NCBI GenBank assembly: GCA_964586235.1
Contig: CAZPIO010000004.1
Location: forward strand, 1-64,000
Direction of reading: 5' to 3'
Source of the DNA: JAUCQB01 sp964586235
Lineage (GTDB): Bacteria; Planctomycetota; Phycisphaerae; UBA1845; PWPN01
DNA: 64,000 nucleotides
A program made the translations under genes and the position numbers. The notes under the pieces are model-generated. The model did not search any database. It saw only the letters and a program-made list of their open reading frames with translations, and was not told where the DNA came from. The stretch's first letter is position 1. The number at the start of each line of letters is the position of its first letter. Below are positions 1 through 8,097 of the stretch, piece by piece.

Positions 1-197
1 GGGCGGCGCTGTGCGAGCTGACGCCGAAAGAGGCCGCGGTCTTCTGTCTGAGATGGCTGAGTGAATTAAGTTATGAGGAAATCGCTTCCCAGTTGGGACT
101 GTCGGTCGGCGGGGTGGGCGTGACCCTGCACCGGGCCCGTGCCCGGCTCCAGGAACTCCTGGGATCCGCCACCGGCCGAGAGGAAGAACAGAGGTAA
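1..197 (+). CDS. ECF RNA polymerase sigma factor, C-terminal part (region 4), 5' end outside window
   Basis: The reading frame is open from base 3 to the TAA at 195-197, giving about 64 residues. The segment LTPKEAAVFCLRWL...SYEEIASQLGLS followed by VTLHRARARLQELL is a sigma-70 region 4 helix-turn-helix, which binds the -35 element; the VTLHRARARL recognition-helix pattern is typical of extracytoplasmic-function sigma factors. The stop is 3 bases before the next ATG at 201, so the two genes are almost certainly one transcript. By the usual sigma/anti-sigma arrangement the next gene is the likely membrane partner. The start and regions 2-3 lie outside the window, so the subfamily cannot be assigned. 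Confidence 0.88.
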   Translation, partial: AALCELTPKEAAVFCLRWLSELSYEEIASQLGLSVGGVGVTLHRARARLQELLGSATGREEEQR

Positions 198-200
198 GTC

Positions 201-1508
201 ATGTCGCTTGAGCAAAACAATCCCGGGAATGATCTGCTCGAGCGTGCGGTTTCCGCTCTGCGGGACGCCAAGGTTCCCGCTGGGCCGCCACCCGAGGTCG
301 TCGAGCAGACGCTCACCAGACTGGGTGCCGGCATGGAATCAAAACCCACACGCAATTACCGGAGGATTATTCCCATGCGATTAAGAACCATGCTGGCGGT
401 CGCGGCCGCCTTGGTCATCGTGTTCGGCAGTGTGTCTTTCTGGGGTCTCCATTCGCGAGGGTCGATGGCCTTTGGCGAGGTCCTCAAGAATGTGCTGAGC
501 GTGCACACCGTTCAGTTCAAGGGGACGGCCACCGTGCAGATTCCGAAGCTCGGAACCCGGACCGTGACCTCCGAGACGATTATCGTCGAGCCCGACCGGA
601 TGCGGCAGACCACGTTGCCGAGCGAGGGGATGCCGGGCGGCATGGTCATGATCTGGGACTATAGCCAGGGAAGGTGTCTCTCGCTCGATCCGACCAACAA
701 GCGGGCGATGATGATGGAGATGTCCAACATGCCGGCCGAGCAGAAATCGGGCAACCTGCTCGAGCAGTTCCGGCAGTTTGACGAGAAGGCCGGAAAGCCG
801 ATCGGCGAGAAGGAGATCGCCGGACGGCTGACCCAGGGGTTCAAGGTCGGAGCCCCGCCGATGGAGATGGTTATCTGGGCCGATATTCAGACGCGACTGC
901 CCGTCGAGATCGAAACGACGATGAAGATGGGGATGATGCCGGCCACCACCATGATCATGACCGATTTTGTCTGGGACGCGCCGGTGGACGAGTCTTTGGT
1001 GAGTCTCACTCCGCCCGAGGGCTATGAATTGCAGACCTTCAAGATGAACATGGGCCCGGCCAGCGAAGCTGATGTGATCGAGGGCTTGGAAACCGTGGCT
1101 GAGTTGAACGGCGGCAAGTTCCCGGCGGGCCTGGATCTCATGTCCGTGATGGAGGGATTGGGCAAGGAGTTGAAATCCCTGAACGAGAACGACCCTGCCC
1201 AGCGCAAGGAGGGCACGGCGAAGATCGCTCAGGTCACCGCCGCAGTCACACGCGCCTGGATGTTCATCAACGATCCCAAGAACGGCGACGATTTCCACTA
1301 CGCGGGCAAGGGCGTCAAGTGCGGCGAGGCCGGGATTCCCGTGTTCTGGTACCAGCCCAAGGATTCGGCGACCTACCGCGTGATCGACGCCGACCTGACC
1401 GTCCGGGACGTGGCCCCGGCCAACCTTCCCGACGTGCCGTCGAAGCTGCTGAGACCGACGAGCGGGCCGGTCGAGGCGCCGGCCGCAGCCCAGCCCGCGC
1501 AGCCGTGA
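201..1508 (+). CDS. Membrane-anchored LolA/anti-sigma-like protein next to ECF sigma factor
   Basis: This is a 435-residue protein. Residues 1-60 are hydrophilic and probably cytoplasmic, residues 62-83 form one membrane segment (TMLAVAAALVIVFGSVSFW), and the rest is outside the cytoplasm. The outer part (KNVLSVHTVQFKGTATVQI, TIIVEPDRMRQTTLPS, LPVEIETTM) resembles the LolA/LppX-type outer-membrane lipoprotein-sorting fold that planctomycetes often encode beside ECF sigma factors. The short cytoplasmic N-terminus could hold the sigma factor while the outer domain senses the envelope, but no HCC zinc motif of ZAS anti-sigma factors is visible, so the anti-sigma role is inferred from position. 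The ATG at 201 follows the sigma stop by 3 bp. The tail is Pro/Ala-rich (EAPAAAQPAQP). Confidence 0.72.
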   Translation: MSLEQNNPGNDLLERAVSALRDAKVPAGPPPEVVEQTLTRLGAGMESKPTRNYRRIIPMRLRTMLAVAAALVIVFGSVSFWGLHSRGSMAFGEVLKNVLSVHTVQFKGTATVQIPKLGTRTVTSETIIVEPDRMRQTTLPSEGMPGGMVMIWDYSQGRCLSLDPTNKRAMMMEMSNMPAEQKSGNLLEQFRQFDEKAGKPIGEKEIAGRLTQGFKVGAPPMEMVIWADIQTRLPVEIETTMKMGMMPATTMIMTDFVWDAPVDESLVSLTPPEGYELQTFKMNMGPASEADVIEGLETVAELNGGKFPAGLDLMSVMEGLGKELKSLNENDPAQRKEGTAKIAQVTAAVTRAWMFINDPKNGDDFHYAGKGVKCGEAGIPVFWYQPKDSATYRVIDADLTVRDVAPANLPDVPSKLLRPTSGPVEAPAAAQPAQP

Positions 1509-1760
1509 GGATGCCAGTGGGCGCCATCCGCACTTCAGAACCCGGAGCCTGGTCGCCACGGCGAACCAGGCTCGCGGTTCCAACAAACCGCTCGAACTGT
1601 CATGGACCCGGCTATCAGGGCGCTGGAGACATATTCTCTTGACCGCAGCCCCGAAGCTGAGCATCCTGTCGCCCATGCATGATCCTCTGATTGAGCACGG
1701 CCTCGCCGCCGGGCTGCGGGTGATTGCCCTGGCCGGCGTGCTGATCGAAAGGGGCATTAG

Positions 1761-3095
1761 ATGACGCGTCCATTCGCAATCCTCTGTCTGGCGGTGATCT
1801 TGCAGGTTCTTGACTCGCCGTCGGTTGCCCTGGGGGCGCCGCAGGTGGCGAGCGCGCCGGTACTGGCTCTGCCGACGCCTCAGCAGGTTGCCTGGCAGGA
1901 CATGGAAGTGGGCATGTTCATCCACTTCGCGCCGAATACATGGCAGGATCAGGAGTACGACGACCTGTCCACGCCGTTGGGCGAGATCAACCCGGAGAAA
2001 CTCGACACCAACCAGTGGGTTCGTGCGGCCGAGGTGATGGGTGCCCGGTATATCGTGTTCGTGGCCAAGCACGTTGGCGGGTTCTGCATGTGGCAGACGC
2101 ACACGACCGACTACGGCATCAAGAACACGCCGTGGCGGGGCGGCAATGGCGACGTCCTTCGCGATCTGTCGGAATCCTGCCGCAGGAAGGGCATCCAGCT
2201 CGGCGTCTACCTCAGTCCGCAGGACCGCAAGCATCGCGCGGGGATCGGCGGCAAGTGCGACGACCCGAAGGATCAGGCCGCATACAACAAGCTTTACCGC
2301 CAGCAGCTCACCGAGGTACTCAGCCGCTACGGCACGATGGTCGAGGTCTGGTTCGACGGCAGCAACGTGATCGACGTGGCCGACATCCTCAAGCAGTACG
2401 CTTCGAACGCGATGATCTTCCAGGGGCCGTGCGCGACCATCCGCTGGGTGGGCAACGAGGATGGTTTTGCTCCGTATCCGGCGTGGAACTCCGTCCCCCT
2501 GGCGGCGGCGAAATCGGGCGTGTCGACGGCCGAGCACGGCGATCCGAACGGCACCGCCTGGCTGCCGAACGAGTGCGACGCCCGCATCCGCCGCGAGTGG
2601 TTCTGGAACACGAAGAACGCCCCGACGCTCAAGACCGTCGATCAGCTCATGGAGATGTACTACCGCTCGGTGGGCCACGGGGCGGTGCTGCTGCTCAACC
2701 ACACGCCCGACACAACCGGCCTGATCCCCGAGAGCGACGTTCGGCGGGGGGCCGAATTCGCGGCCGAGGTCAAACGCCGCTTTGGAACCAGCATCGCCGA
2801 AATGCGCGGGCAGGGCGACGCGGTTGAGCTGTCGCTTGCCCGGCCGACGACGATAGACCACGTCATCACCATGGAGGACATCACCCAGGGCGAGCGGGTG
2901 CGAGAGTACGTGATCGAGGGGTGGGACGGCCGGCAATGGAAGGAACTCTGCCAGGGCACGGCCATCGGCCACAAGAAAATCGACCGCGTCAAAGCCACAG
3001 AAGTGAGTCGGGTCCGCTTGCGCATCACGGCCAGCGCCGTCACGCCGGTCATCCGTAAACTGGCCGTTTACAGGACTGCCAATCAAACACGATAA
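1761..3095 (+). CDS. Secreted GH29 alpha-L-fucosidase
   Basis: This is a 444-residue protein with an N-terminal signal peptide (residues 1-25). The family pattern is clear: the substrate-pocket stretch MFIHFAPNTWQ near residue 55, FVAKHVGGFCMWQT, and VEVWFDG with the likely nucleophile Asp199 (GH29 Trp-Phe-Asp-Gly motif). The last ~80 residues (REYVIEGWDGRQWKELCQG...) resemble an F5/8-type discoidin carbohydrate-binding module. GH29 enzymes remove alpha-linked L-fucose with retention from host or algal glycans; action in the periplasm or outside is inferred from the signal peptide. The start is supported by AAAGGGGC just upstream. It matches the FucI-like isomerase and FGGY kinase at 19554-22444. 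The 252 bp before it show no convincing gene. Confidence 0.86.
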   Translation: MTRPFAILCLAVILQVLDSPSVALGAPQVASAPVLALPTPQQVAWQDMEVGMFIHFAPNTWQDQEYDDLSTPLGEINPEKLDTNQWVRAAEVMGARYIVFVAKHVGGFCMWQTHTTDYGIKNTPWRGGNGDVLRDLSESCRRKGIQLGVYLSPQDRKHRAGIGGKCDDPKDQAAYNKLYRQQLTEVLSRYGTMVEVWFDGSNVIDVADILKQYASNAMIFQGPCATIRWVGNEDGFAPYPAWNSVPLAAAKSGVSTAEHGDPNGTAWLPNECDARIRREWFWNTKNAPTLKTVDQLMEMYYRSVGHGAVLLLNHTPDTTGLIPESDVRRGAEFAAEVKRRFGTSIAEMRGQGDAVELSLARPTTIDHVITMEDITQGERVREYVIEGWDGRQWKELCQGTAIGHKKIDRVKATEVSRVRLRITASAVTPVIRKLAVYRTANQTR

Positions 3096-3202
3096 GTGGT
3101 GCTCACCCGCTCCCGTGGGACCCTCTGGGCCCCCCCATCCTGAGAGGCCGTCCGCCTTGGCGTCATCTCGGCAAAACGGACGTGCGAATGGACACTTTTG
3201 GG

Positions 3203-3208
3203 TATAAT
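3203..3208 (+). promoter_or_regulatory. Perfect -10 box upstream of the histidine kinase
   Basis: TATAAT lies about 145 bases before the kinase start at 3355, in an otherwise GC-rich 259-bp gap (3096-3354). No good -35 is seen at 17 bp spacing (ACGTGC). It would drive the kinase separately from the fucosidase. Moderate support only. Confidence 0.4.
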
Positions 3209-3354
3209 GCGGGTGTGCACGGCCGGCACGTCTTTTGAGGCCGGCACCGCAAGCGACGCGCGGAATCGAGCAAGTCGGCCGTCCGATCCGGGGGATCTCG
3301 TTTCCGTGCCGCTCGAAGAGCATTTCGGTACAAACGAGCGTCGAGGGTGGCCTC

Positions 3355-4917
3355 ATGCGTACTGTACGGGCAGAGACGGCGGACTGGCTTCAGGTGCTTG
3401 CCCAGCTTGAAGATAACCCCTGGGCGATGACTCTCGTGCCGACGCTCCGGCTCCACTGGTTCATTCGTCTGCGGTGGATCTTCCTGGCGGGGGCAGTGGC
3501 CGTACTGGCCCTTGAACGCTTCATCCTGCCCGCCAGCCAGCGCCCGTTCTCACTGGCCGTGCTGCTCATTGTGCTGGCCTGGGTCAATCTCATCTGGCTC
3601 GTCGTTTCGCGTTTTCTCTTCCGGCAGATCGCCCGGAATCCGAAAGCCCTTCGCAGCCAGGTCGAGCGGTTTGCCTGGTTCGCCAACGCCCAGGTGGCGG
3701 TTGACCTGCTGCTCCTGACGGCCATCCTGCGCTACACCGGCGGCGTCGAGAATCCCCTGGCGATCTTCTACCTGTTTCACATGGCCATCGTCTCCCTGCT
3801 GCTCAAGCGATGGCAGGCGGTCCTGCAGGGCGTATGGGCCCTGTTGTTGTACGGCGTGCTGGTGTTCGGCGAGTGGCGGCAGTGGCTCACGCCGCACTAC
3901 ACCTTCCTGCCGACATTCGCCGCCGGCCCGTACAGCCAGCCGGAATACGTCGTAGCCGCGTTCGTAGTTGTCGCATGCGGCATCTTCGGCACACTCTATT
4001 TCACCCTGCACATCGCCGGCCGCTTCCAGGAGCAGGAACGGCAGCTTCAGAGAGCAAACAGCGCGTTGCAGCAGTCGCAACGGGCGATTCAGGACCTCCA
4101 GCGAAGACGATCGCGCTTCATGCAGACGGCGGCCCATCAGCTCAAGAGCCCCCTGGCGGCGATCCAGTCGATCACGGAACTGATCCGCGCCCGCCTGGTG
4201 CCGCCCGAGGCGATACCAGGGACCTGCGAGAAAATCGTCCATCGCTGCCAGGATGGCATCGTACAGGTCACTGAGCTGCTGACCCTGGCGCGCGTCCAGG
4301 AGGCCGATCCCGCTCGGCACCGGCAGGCGGGGTCCGATGTTCGGGAGGCCGTTTACGAGCTGTTCGGCCGGTTTCGGCCGGTGGCGGAGGGCAAGCAGAT
4401 TGAGCTGGTATCCTCCGTGCCGCCCGACGAAGAGCTGACCGTCTGCGTCGACGCCCGCGACCTGCGCGACTGCATCGGCAATCTGATCGAAAACGCGATC
4501 AAGTACACCCCTGGGCCCGGCACCGTGACGGTGACGGTCATGCCGGAGCGGTCCGACGGCGAGCTCACGGCGGTACTCATCAACGTGACGGACACTGGTG
4601 TGGGAATCGATCCGAACCTGGCGGTGTCGCCCGACGGCGAGCCGGGCCACGAAGCCGTGTTCGACGCTTTCCGCCGGGGAGCAAACGTGATCGCGGCCGG
4701 TATTCCAGGCACGGGGCTCGGCTTGTCGATCGTTCGTGAGGTGGTTGAGCAGGCCGGTGGCCAGATTGTGGTCAGCTCCTGTCCGGGGCAGGGATCTAGC
4801 TTCAGCCTCACGTTCCCGTCGCCTTCCACCAGCAGAAGCCGGCCGCAAATCCGAAACACGCGGGCGAGCCAGGTGGTACTCGAGGAATCGGCGGATGACG
4901 CTTCACCCCCAGGCTGA
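3355..4917 (+). CDS. RegB/PrrB-like membrane sensor histidine kinase
   Basis: This is a 520-residue protein. The N-terminal third has about six membrane segments, then a coiled coil (residues ~225-255, QEQERQLQRANSALQQSQ), a HisKA H-box AAHQLKSPLAAI with phospho-acceptor His261, an N-box (LIENAIKYTP), G1 (DTGVGID) and G2 (GTGLGLSIV). In the membrane domain GGVENPL (residues 129-135) matches the GGxxNPF heptad that in RegB/PrrB-type kinases interacts with quinone, so it may read the redox state of the quinone pool. I chose ATG 3355 over an upstream in-frame start at 3235 because GAGGGTGG precedes it and the membrane domain begins soon after. It converges on the hydrogenase/Etf operon, whose last gene is a receiver protein and the natural candidate partner. 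Confidence 0.88.
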   Translation: MRTVRAETADWLQVLAQLEDNPWAMTLVPTLRLHWFIRLRWIFLAGAVAVLALERFILPASQRPFSLAVLLIVLAWVNLIWLVVSRFLFRQIARNPKALRSQVERFAWFANAQVAVDLLLLTAILRYTGGVENPLAIFYLFHMAIVSLLLKRWQAVLQGVWALLLYGVLVFGEWRQWLTPHYTFLPTFAAGPYSQPEYVVAAFVVVACGIFGTLYFTLHIAGRFQEQERQLQRANSALQQSQRAIQDLQRRRSRFMQTAAHQLKSPLAAIQSITELIRARLVPPEAIPGTCEKIVHRCQDGIVQVTELLTLARVQEADPARHRQAGSDVREAVYELFGRFRPVAEGKQIELVSSVPPDEELTVCVDARDLRDCIGNLIENAIKYTPGPGTVTVTVMPERSDGELTAVLINVTDTGVGIDPNLAVSPDGEPGHEAVFDAFRRGANVIAAGIPGTGLGLSIVREVVEQAGGQIVVSSCPGQGSSFSLTFPSPSTSRSRPQIRNTRASQVVLEESADDASPPG

Positions 4918-4943
4918 ACAGGGCCATGTGAACGAGAAGGGGA

Positions 4944-5171
4944 GTGCCACGGGCAGCTTGTCTGCCCGTGCCCGATCCTGAGCAAGAAGGCACTGGCGGA
5001 CAAGCCGAGACCGTCCGGGAATTCACCAAGCGGAATGCACGCCCGGGTGGCCCATCGCTTCAGCGATGGGGGAGCGAACTCGCGGCCGAGTTGATGTCCC
5101 CCACGGCTGAAGCCATGGGGCACCCACCGAATTCCCGGACAACCTCGGACAAGCCGCCAGTGGCAACCGGC
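4944..5171 (+). repeat. Palindromic MITE/REP-like element, copy 1
   Basis: The same sequence occurs inverted at 33991-34199, near-identical except for about 20 extra bases here (after 4970). It is a nest of inverted repeats: hairpin 4948-4955/4963-4970 (CACGGGCA...TGCCCGTG), outer arms from 4991 and to 5162 with perfect GTCCGGGAATTC/GAATTCCCGGAC cores, hairpin 5051-5070 (CCCATCGC-TTCA-GCGATGGG), central palindrome 5077-5092 (AACTCG-CGGC-CGAGTT) and hairpin 5100-5119. It carries no gene and fills the gap between the convergent kinase (ends 4917) and receiver gene (ends 5195), where it could also act as a two-way terminator. Confidence 0.85.
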
Positions 5172-5194
5172 GTCGTCGCCCTTGTGACGCAGCG

Positions 5195-5605
5195 TTACGG
5201 CGCGGCCGCTTTGTTTTCCAGAACCCACTTCACCGCCTCGCGAACGGTGACCGGATCGAACGGCTTCTCCAGAAACAGGTCGCCCGACGCCGTCCCCGGG
5301 CACACCTCGCTGTAGTAGTCCTGCCCGATTTTCTCGCCGATCGCCGAGATCATGATGATCGGAATGGCCTTGAGTTGCTCGTCGTGCCGCATCTCGCACG
5401 CGACCCGCAGCCCCTCCGAGGGGTCCGTGAGCATGATGTCCAGCATGACAAGGTCGGGGGGCTGCCGCCGCATTGACTCCATCCCGCCCGAGCCCGTCAG
5501 CGAACAGGAGACCTCATAGCCTTCCGGCTCGAGGATCATTTTCACGACCAGGTGCATGTCCGGGTCGTCGTCGATCAGCAGGATCCGGCAGTTCTTGTCG
5601 TTCAT
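5195..5605 (-). CDS. Single-domain response regulator (CheY-like receiver)
   Basis: A 136-residue protein consisting only of a receiver domain. From the ATG at 5605: acidic cluster DDD at residues 12-14, phospho-acceptor Asp56 in LVMLDIML, Ser87 in the Thr/Ser switch position (IMISA) and invariant Lys114 in EKPFDP. There is no output domain, so it must act by binding another protein or passing phosphate on. It is the last gene of the hydrogenase operon, 29 bp after the cyclic-nucleotide-binding gene. An in-frame GTG at 5611 is possible, but ATG 5605 follows a G-rich ribosome-binding stretch. The residues between beta-3 and Lys114 are slightly long (DPSEGLRV and CPGTASGD insertions). The RegB-like kinase at 3355 is its likely, unproven, partner. 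Confidence 0.87.
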   Translation of the reverse strand: MNDKNCRILLIDDDPDMHLVVKMILEPEGYEVSCSLTGSGGMESMRRQPPDLVMLDIMLTDPSEGLRVACEMRHDEQLKAIPIIMISAIGEKIGQDYYSEVCPGTASGDLFLEKPFDPVTVREAVKWVLENKAAAP

Positions 5606-5634
5606 CGCCACCGCCCCCTGTTTGCCTGCGCCTG

Positions 5635-6081
5635 TCAGCCGGTCGCCGCCAGTTGAAGCCTCGCACCCTGCAGGCGGCTGCTCAGCGTCCGCGAGACCTG
5701 GATCAACAGGCGGTAGCCCAGGACGGCGTCTTTTTCACAGAGCTCGCGTAACCCCGCGGCCTCGACAAGCAGAGCCCGGCCGGCTGCTCGCGCAACGCAG
5801 GTTGCAGTATGTTTGTAGGGCTCGACAAGGGCAGACCAGCCCGTAATCTCGCCTCCGACTACAGTATCCACGACACACTGCCTGCCGCCCTGCAAGTGAT
5901 ACGTTACGTCGATCTCCCCCTGTCGCACGATGTACATCGAGCGAACCGGCTCACCCTCTCGCCACAACACTTCGCCGGTTTTGAACTCGCGCTCGTCGGT
6001 GATGGCCGCGACGGCTTTCAGGTGGTCGGCGGGCACGCCGGCCAGGCAGGCCAGGGACCGCAGTGTTTCGACGGGGACCAT
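5635..6081 (-). CDS. Stand-alone cyclic-nucleotide-binding-domain protein
   Basis: A 148-residue protein that is one cNMP-binding beta-roll of the Crp/Fnr effector type, with no C-terminal helix-turn-helix. Visible: the strand pair FKTGEVLWREGEP...MYIVRQGEIDV, then the phosphate-binding cassette GGEITGWSALVEPYKHTATC. The cassette has Gly-Glu and Ser-Ala, but where cAMP-binding proteins have Arg before Ser/Thr-Ala-Thr this has Lys-His, so ligand binding may be altered or lost. Start ATG 6081 has GGAG 8 bases upstream and begins 4 bp after the protease stop. Its place between a hydrogenase maturation protease and a receiver protein suggests a regulatory or docking subunit of the redox complex rather than a transcription factor. 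Confidence 0.82.
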   Translation of the reverse strand: MVPVETLRSLACLAGVPADHLKAVAAITDEREFKTGEVLWREGEPVRSMYIVRQGEIDVTYHLQGGRQCVVDTVVGGEITGWSALVEPYKHTATCVARAAGRALLVEAAGLRELCEKDAVLGYRLLIQVSRTLSSRLQGARLQLAATG

Positions 6082-6085
6082 GCGT

Positions 6086-6598
6086 TTATCTCCATGTGGC
6101 AAGAAGCTTCAAGACGATATCTGAAGCCCGCCCGATGCACGATCGCACGGGCAAGGTACACTCCTGGCCGAAGGTCAGCACCTCGGCGGCTTCGACGGCA
6201 ACGAGGCGGATGTTTTCGTCATCCGGGAGCCGGGCACCCGCCTGCCGCCCGAGAGCCAGCGCCGTGCGCAGATCGGCGTCGTGTGACGAGCCGCTGTGTC
6301 GCGTAGGTACGTCCCGGAGCGTCAGCACGCGAATACTTCCCGGTTCGCCGCCGCTGCAGATGGCATCCACGAGGATCACGCGGCCGTAACCGATCATCCG
6401 CTCCATCAGTCGCAGGCCGCCGTGGTAGTCCTCATCCAGCTCGACGCCCGGTCGGTCGGCAATCCGGGTCCGCAGGTGCTGGACAATGCGCAAGCCCACA
6501 CTGTCATCGGTGAGCAGGGGGTTCCCCAGGCCCAGAATGAGTGTCGTCATCGCGCCTGGCGCTGGTGTCTGGGCCGGGTTTGCAGGCGCTGCAAGCAT
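6086..6598 (-). CDS. [NiFe]-hydrogenase maturation protease (HyaD/HybD/HupD family)
   Basis: A 170-residue protein, normal length for the family. It starts with LILGLGNPLLTDDSVGLRI, and the three nickel-sensing ligands of HybD-type proteases (Glu16/Asp62/His93) correspond to Asp32, Asp78 (ILVDAI) and His106 (SSHDADL). These proteases clip the C-terminal peptide from the nickel-loaded large subunit after the His of DPCxxCxxH; such a peptide is present on the large subunit encoded immediately upstream. Start 6598 is preceded by GGGAG at good spacing; ATG 6550, at the start of the conserved region, is the alternative. Cytoplasmic. Confidence 0.92.
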   Translation of the reverse strand: MLAAPANPAQTPAPGAMTTLILGLGNPLLTDDSVGLRIVQHLRTRIADRPGVELDEDYHGGLRLMERMIGYGRVILVDAICSGGEPGSIRVLTLRDVPTRHSGSSHDADLRTALALGRQAGARLPDDENIRLVAVEAAEVLTFGQECTLPVRSCIGRASDIVLKLLATWR

Positions 6599-6610
6599 CG
6601 GGCGGACTCC

Positions 6611-8095
6611 CTATTTCGCCGGTCTCTGACCTCGTGAAAGCCGCTGGATGACTTCGCCATCGGCGGAACGAATCGTGACGGTCATGGGCATCGTACCCGG
6701 CAGGCAGTGCGTTGCACAACCGAAGCACGGGTCATATGCCCGGAAGGCCATTTCGATCTTATTGAGCAGGGCCTCGCTGATGCCCGTTCCCTTGCGAATG
6801 AGGCTCTGCGCCGCCGTTTTGACCGAAAGCTGGATCGGGGCGTAGTTGTTGGTCGTGCCCACGATCAGGTTCACACGCGTCAGGATGCCGCGGTCGTCGG
6901 TCCAATAGTGGTGGGTCAGAGTGCCGCGCGGGGCCTCGACGCTGCCCACGCCTTCGTCCGGCTTCTCCTTGGGCAGCACCCGGTACTCCTTGCCGGTGAT
7001 CTCGGGATCGGTAGCCAGTTCGACCCATCGTTCGGCGGCGTAAAGCAGTTCCACCAGGCGGGCCCAGTGCGTCGCCAGCGTGTGGTTGACCGGTTTGCCG
7101 CCCAGGACCTCGTACATCCGCTCGTACTCTGTCTGCGCCAGAGGCGTGGCCATGCCGTCGGCCGCGTTCAGCCGCGACAGGGGGGTGGCCTTGTACAAGC
7201 CGGAGTCCACCCCGTCCACGAAGCCTTTCCAGCCGATTTTCTTGAGGAACGGGAACTTGAGGAACGACCAGGACTCGACGTGCTCGGCGATGTACTCGCG
7301 GTAGTCGCGGGCACGGTACTTGGCGTGCTCGACGCCGTCCGGACCGACGACGCGGATCATGCCGTCGTAGAAGTTCACCCGATTCTCCGCGTCCACGGTG
7401 CCCATGTTGTAGGTGCGGTGAGTGTACGCGTCGCTCGTGACGAGCTTCACATACTCCTCGTTGCCCAGGACGATCTGATTGAATAGCTGGAGAGAGAATT
7501 TCGCGAATTCGATCGCATCCCGCCCCAGCCGTTCGATCTCCCGCCGCTGCTCCTCGGTGATCCCCCGGCTGACGCCGCCGGGAACGCCCCAGTTCGGGTG
7601 GACGGCCCGCCCGCCGATCATCTTGATCAGGCTGTGCCCGTCGGCTCGCATCTTGATCACCTTGCCGGCGATCTCCATGCCCACTTTCTTGATGACGCCG
7701 AGGATGTTGCGCTCTTCCTTGGGGGCGTCCGGCCCCATGACGAAATCCGGCCCGCCCAGGGCGTAAAAGTGCGTGGTGTGATCAGTGGCGAAAAAGATGC
7801 AGTAGAACATCTCACGCAGTTTTTTTGCGGTCGGGGGCGGCTCGACGTGGAAGAGGGCATCCAGAGCCTTGGTGGCGGCGATGTGGTGCGCTTCCGGGCA
7901 GACGCCGCAGATCCGCGAGGTCAGGTTGGGCATGTCCTCGGCCTGTCGGCCGACGCAGAATCGCTCAAACCCGCGGAGTTCGGGGATCTGCAGGAACGCC
8001 TCCGCGACGTCCCCGGCCTCGTCGAGGAATATGTCGATCTTGCCGTGCCCTTCAAGGCGGGTGATCGGGTCGATCGTCACGTGCCTGGCGGTCAT
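6611..8095 (-). CDS. mvhA: [NiFe]-hydrogenase large subunit, group 3 (MvhA-like)
   Basis: A 494-residue catalytic subunit that splits or makes H2 at a Ni-Fe centre. All four metal cysteines are present: Cys63 and Cys66 in RICGVCPEAHH (L1) and Cys457 and Cys460 in DPCFGCATH (L2). A 31-residue tail after His463 is the peptide removed on maturation by the next gene's product. The N-terminus (IDPITRLEGHGKI) and the companion MvhG and MvhD genes point to group 3c, the methyl-viologen-reducing type that docks to HdrA; the subgroup is by context and needs phylogeny. AAGGAG lies 8 bp before the ATG, which is 2 bp after the small-subunit stop. No twin-arginine signal is on the partner subunit, so the enzyme is cytoplasmic. 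Confidence 0.94.
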   Translation of the reverse strand: MTARHVTIDPITRLEGHGKIDIFLDEAGDVAEAFLQIPELRGFERFCVGRQAEDMPNLTSRICGVCPEAHHIAATKALDALFHVEPPPTAKKLREMFYCIFFATDHTTHFYALGGPDFVMGPDAPKEERNILGVIKKVGMEIAGKVIKMRADGHSLIKMIGGRAVHPNWGVPGGVSRGITEEQRREIERLGRDAIEFAKFSLQLFNQIVLGNEEYVKLVTSDAYTHRTYNMGTVDAENRVNFYDGMIRVVGPDGVEHAKYRARDYREYIAEHVESWSFLKFPFLKKIGWKGFVDGVDSGLYKATPLSRLNAADGMATPLAQTEYERMYEVLGGKPVNHTLATHWARLVELLYAAERWVELATDPEITGKEYRVLPKEKPDEGVGSVEAPRGTLTHHYWTDDRGILTRVNLIVGTTNNYAPIQLSVKTAAQSLIRKGTGISEALLNKIEMAFRAYDPCFGCATHCLPGTMPMTVTIRSADGEVIQRLSRGQRPAK

Positions 8096-8097
8096 GG

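Noticed and set aside
3235..3354. Longer histidine kinase start at 3235
   Set aside because: It has no ribosome-binding site and the extra residues are not membrane-like; ATG 3355 has GAGGGTGG upstream.
381..3356. 991-codon open frame on the minus strand
   Set aside because: It lies opposite the LolA-like and GH29 genes, is rich in Arg/His/Pro and shows no domain; it is the GC-driven mirror of real genes.
4944..5171. CRISPR-like repeat array
   Set aside because: The repeats are inverted hairpins without regular direct repeats and spacers, and no cas gene is in the window.
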